Assembly (NCBI GenBank): GCA_023260815.1
Contig: JALQUE010000012.1
Coordinates: 1-6,811 of the forward strand
Source: Roseovarius sp.
Lineage (GTDB): Bacteria; Pseudomonadota; Alphaproteobacteria; Rhodobacterales; Rhodobacteraceae
Direction: 5' to 3'
Length of the DNA: 6,811 nt
Shown in pieces: positions 4,801 through 6,811 of this stretch (position 1 is the stretch's first letter; the number at the start of each line of letters is the position of its first letter). Under the pieces are notes generated by a model. The model searched no databases. It worked only from the letters and a program-made list of their open reading frames with translations, and was not told the origin of the DNA. The position numbers and the translations under genes are program-made.

Positions 4801-6137
4801 AAAATATCGTTGAAGACCGCAAAGGCCATCAGGCTCAGGATAAGCGTCAGCCCCAAGGTCATCAGGATGCGCAGCGCCCAGTCGCTTGGCGGTTTGCCCG
4901 ACACGGCCTCATAGGCATAAAACGCCAGATGCCCGCCATCCAGAACCGGAATCGGAAACAGGTTCAGCAGCCCCACAGCCGTCGACAACACGGCAATGAA
5001 CCAGATGAAGCTCTGCGCGCCCTGACTGGCCATCGCGCCAGACACCTCGGCAATCCCGATCGGGCCGGACATGTTGCAACTGCTGATCGCGCCGGTCACC
5101 ATATGATATAGACCCGAAATCGACCCCTCGATGATGTCCCAGACCTGCACCGCACCGCGCTGCACCGCCTCGATCGGACCAAGCCGCTCGGTGGCGGGAT
5201 CAAAGGCCAGCGCCCCGGCGATCCCGATACGCCATTGCGTCTCGAACCCGCCATCGGGCTGTGGCTCGTCCACACGGCGCGGCTCCAGAATGAAATCAAG
5301 CGTGTCCCCCTTGCGCCAGACCTTCAACGCCAAGGGCCGCCCGTTCGACGCCTCGACCACCTCCTTGAGTTCGGAAAACGCATGAATCGGCGTGCCGTCC
5401 ACGGCGGTGATCACGTCGCCCGGACGCATGTTGATCTCGAACGCGGCCGATTGCGGGGCAAGCTGCGACACCAGCGGCGGCAGCGGATAGGGCCCCTGCG
5501 CACTCACATCTTGTCCGTCACGCCGCACCACGTAGTCCAACAGCGGCTCGGTCGGCAGCTGCTCGATAAACGGATCGAACACGTCCGGTGCGCCGAAATC
5601 GGGCACCTCGATACCCGCCACACTCAGCAGCTCATCTCCCGGCTGCAGGGTGATCCCCTCGACCGGCAGGGGTTTCAACTCGCCCACCGCCAGCGGCTCG
5701 GCCACCTTGCCTTGGGTCATCATGATCGTGGCGAACACAAGGATCGACAGAACGAAATTGAACACCGGCCCCGCCGCAACCGTCGCCGTGCGCGCCCATA
5801 ACGGCGCACCATACATGGTCTGCCGCCGTTCTTCGGGGCTCATCTGCTTGACCGCGCCTTCGGCTGTGGCGCTGGCCGCATCCGCATCGCCCCGGAACTT
5901 CACGAACCCGCCAAACGGCAGCAAGGCCAGCTGCCAGCGCGTGCCGTGCTTGTCCATCCGCGACCAGATCACCGGACCGAACCCGATCGAGAAGACATCC
6001 GCCTTGATACCCGACCAGCGACCGACGATGTAATGGCCATATTCATGCACCGCCACGATCGCCGACAAGGCGACCACAAAAGCCAGAACCGTCATGAAGA
6101 GGCCGCCGAATTGCGGCAAAAGCGCTACGCTGTCCAA
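4791..6137 (-). CDS. rseP: RseP, site-2 intramembrane zinc metalloprotease
   Basis: RseP is a zinc protease of the inner membrane that cuts transmembrane segments, in E. coli the anti-sigma factor RseA and leftover signal peptides. The substrate here is unknown. The 448-residue product matches E. coli (450). The zinc motif HEYGH is at 31-35 in the first membrane helix (about 15-38), a GFVKFRGD loop at 77-84, a second helix near 118-140, tandem PDZ domains about 145-215 (LQPGDELLSVAG) and 225-290 (MRPGDVITAVDG), a third helix around 376-395 running into LNLFPIPVLDGGH with zinc ligand Asp400, and a fourth near 423-444. The start is a TTG at 6137, supported by AGGA at 6149-6146 with an 8-base spacer and by the MDSVALLPQFGG leader, which looks native. 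Starting at the next ATG (6095) would remove that leader and has no obvious site. It follows dxr after 10 bases. Confidence 0.96.
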   Translation of the reverse strand: MDSVALLPQFGGLFMTVLAFVVALSAIVAVHEYGHYIVGRWSGIKADVFSIGFGPVIWSRMDKHGTRWQLALLPFGGFVKFRGDADAASATAEGAVKQMSPEERRQTMYGAPLWARTATVAAGPVFNFVLSILVFATIMMTQGKVAEPLAVGELKPLPVEGITLQPGDELLSVAGIEVPDFGAPDVFDPFIEQLPTEPLLDYVVRRDGQDVSAQGPYPLPPLVSQLAPQSAAFEINMRPGDVITAVDGTPIHAFSELKEVVEASNGRPLALKVWRKGDTLDFILEPRRVDEPQPDGGFETQWRIGIAGALAFDPATERLGPIEAVQRGAVQVWDIIEGSISGLYHMVTGAISSCNMSGPIGIAEVSGAMASQGAQSFIWFIAVLSTAVGLLNLFPIPVLDGGHLAFYAYEAVSGKPPSDWALRILMTLGLTLILSLMAFAVFNDIFCP

Positions 6138-6145
6138 GATTGCTG

Positions 6146-6149
6146 TCCT
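6146..6149 (-). promoter_or_regulatory. Ribosome binding site that decides the rseP TTG start
   Basis: AGGA on the minus strand overlaps the last bases of the dxr stop codon (TAG at 6150-6148) and lies 8 bases before the TTG at 6137. It supports the non-ATG start and suggests coupled translation of dxr and rseP. The heptamer AGGACAG occurs twice here, 3 bases apart, the first copy within the last codons of dxr. Confidence 0.65.
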
Positions 6150-6811
6150 ATCTGTCCTGATTTTGCGCCACCTCGTCAGCGCATACCCGTGAGAGGTGGT
6201 CCAGATGCATCACCGTATCAAGGGTGATCTCGGCATCAATGAGGCCTTTCTCCGACGACAGACGGGTCAGAACCTCTTCCACAATGGCGCTCATCGCCAG
6301 AAATCCGATGCGGCCCGCGATGAAATGATCCAGCGCGCGTTCCTTGGCGGCGTTGAACACGGCCCCGCTCAGGCCGCGCGCGCGCATCACCTCGCGGGCC
6401 AATCGCAACGCGGGATAGCGCGCCTCGTCAGGGGCGCGGAACGTCAGCTGCCCGACCGCGGCCAGATCCAACGCCTCGACCGGCAGATCGCGCCGCTCGG
6501 GCCAGTTCAGCGCATAGCCGATGGCGTGGCGCATATCCGGGGGGCCGACATGGGCCATCAATCCCCCATCGCAAAAGCCGACAAGCGCGTGAACAAGGGA
6601 TTCGGGATGCACCAGCACCTCGATCTTGTCTGGCTCCAGTCCAAAGAATTCCCGCGCCTCGATCATCTCGAGCGCCTTGTTGAACATCGACGCCGAGTCG
6701 ATCGTGATCCGCTGCCCCATATCCCAGTTGGGATGGGTCGACGCCTCTTCGATCGTGGCCGCCGCCAGACGCTCCATCGGCCAGTCGCGAAACGCCCCGC
6801 CGCTTGCGGTA
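6148..6811 (-). CDS. dxr: DXP reductoisomerase (IspC/Dxr), C-terminal 220 residues
   Basis: Dxr converts 1-deoxy-D-xylulose 5-phosphate to 2-C-methyl-D-erythritol 4-phosphate with NADPH and a divalent metal, the committed step of the MEP isoprenoid pathway, in the cytoplasm. The frame enters from the window edge, so the NADPH-binding domain is missing. The visible part opens with TASGGAFRDWP, whose Ser3 matches E. coli Ser186. It continues with the flexible loop HPNWDMG (Trp29 for Trp212) and DSASMFNKALE, where Asn44, Lys45 and Glu48 match phosphate- and metal-binding Asn227, Lys228 and Glu231. HPESLVHALV and PDMRHAIGYALNWP are further family signatures, and the C-terminal helical domain is complete, ending in AQNQDR before a TAG. 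Catalytic residues present look intact. rseP begins 10 bases after the stop; dxr-rseP adjacency, usually after cdsA and uppS, is common in alphaproteobacteria. Confidence 0.96.
   Translation of the reverse strand, partial: TASGGAFRDWPMERLAAATIEEASTHPNWDMGQRITIDSASMFNKALEMIEAREFFGLEPDKIEVLVHPESLVHALVGFCDGGLMAHVGPPDMRHAIGYALNWPERRDLPVEALDLAAVGQLTFRAPDEARYPALRLAREVMRARGLSGAVFNAAKERALDHFIAGRIGFLAMSAIVEEVLTRLSSEKGLIDAEITLDTVMHLDHLSRVCADEVAQNQDR

Noticed and set aside
5235..5801. A 188-codon plus-strand frame opposite rseP, and similar ones at 1498-2019 and 5946-6227
   Set aside because: These are low-complexity Arg/His/Gln-rich shadows produced by the high GC of the opposite genes.
1..6811. Mobile elements, CRISPR arrays, tRNA or rRNA genes and prophage genes
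   Set aside because: No spaced direct repeats, transposase motifs, tRNA-like cloverleaf or rRNA segments were seen; the genes form a coherent housekeeping cluster with uniform composition.

Overview
The window is an envelope-biogenesis gene cluster from a Gram-negative alphaproteobacterium, most likely a member of the Rhodobacterales (Roseobacter/Rhodobacter group). This is judged from the gene order, the use of lpxI, GC-rich coding with strong third-position bias, and the character of the RseP, BamA and LpxA proteins. The assignment is from memory of these families and no search was run. Every supported gene lies on the minus strand, so transcription runs from high to low coordinates and nothing convincing is encoded on the plus strand.

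In transcription order the layout is: the 3' two thirds of dxr (isoprenoid precursor synthesis, cut by the window edge at 6811); rseP (intramembrane site-2 protease); a 366-base interval that holds a previously unlisted 41-codon membrane ORF, several GC-rich hairpins and a candidate promoter; bamA (outer-membrane protein insertase); an OmpH/Skp-type periplasmic chaperone; fabZ (hydroxyacyl-ACP dehydratase); lpxA (first step of lipid A synthesis); and the first 38 codons of lpxI (fourth step of lipid A synthesis in lineages without LpxH), cut by the window edge at position 1. Gaps are mostly small: 10 bases dxr-rseP, 8 bases bamA-skp, 81 bases skp-fabZ, 5 bases fabZ-lpxA and 2 bases lpxA-lpxI. 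This suggests two transcriptional blocks, dxr-rseP and bamA-skp-fabZ-lpxA-lpxI, joined or separated at the 4425-4790 interval.

The genes work together on the outer membrane. BamA and Skp deliver and fold outer-membrane proteins, RseP handles membrane proteolysis and, in model species, envelope-stress signalling. FabZ and LpxA compete for the same 3-hydroxyacyl-ACP pool to feed phospholipid or lipid A, and LpxI continues lipid A synthesis. lpxD, which sits between skp and fabZ in enterobacteria, is absent from that position.

This is an ordinary housekeeping cluster and I do not see a new defence, mobile or biosynthetic system. The parts worth a second look are the 41-aa membrane ORF and its hairpin-rich leader, the strongly acidic, nearly lysine-free Skp homologue with a proline-rich tail, and the alanine at the acyl-chain ruler position of LpxA.
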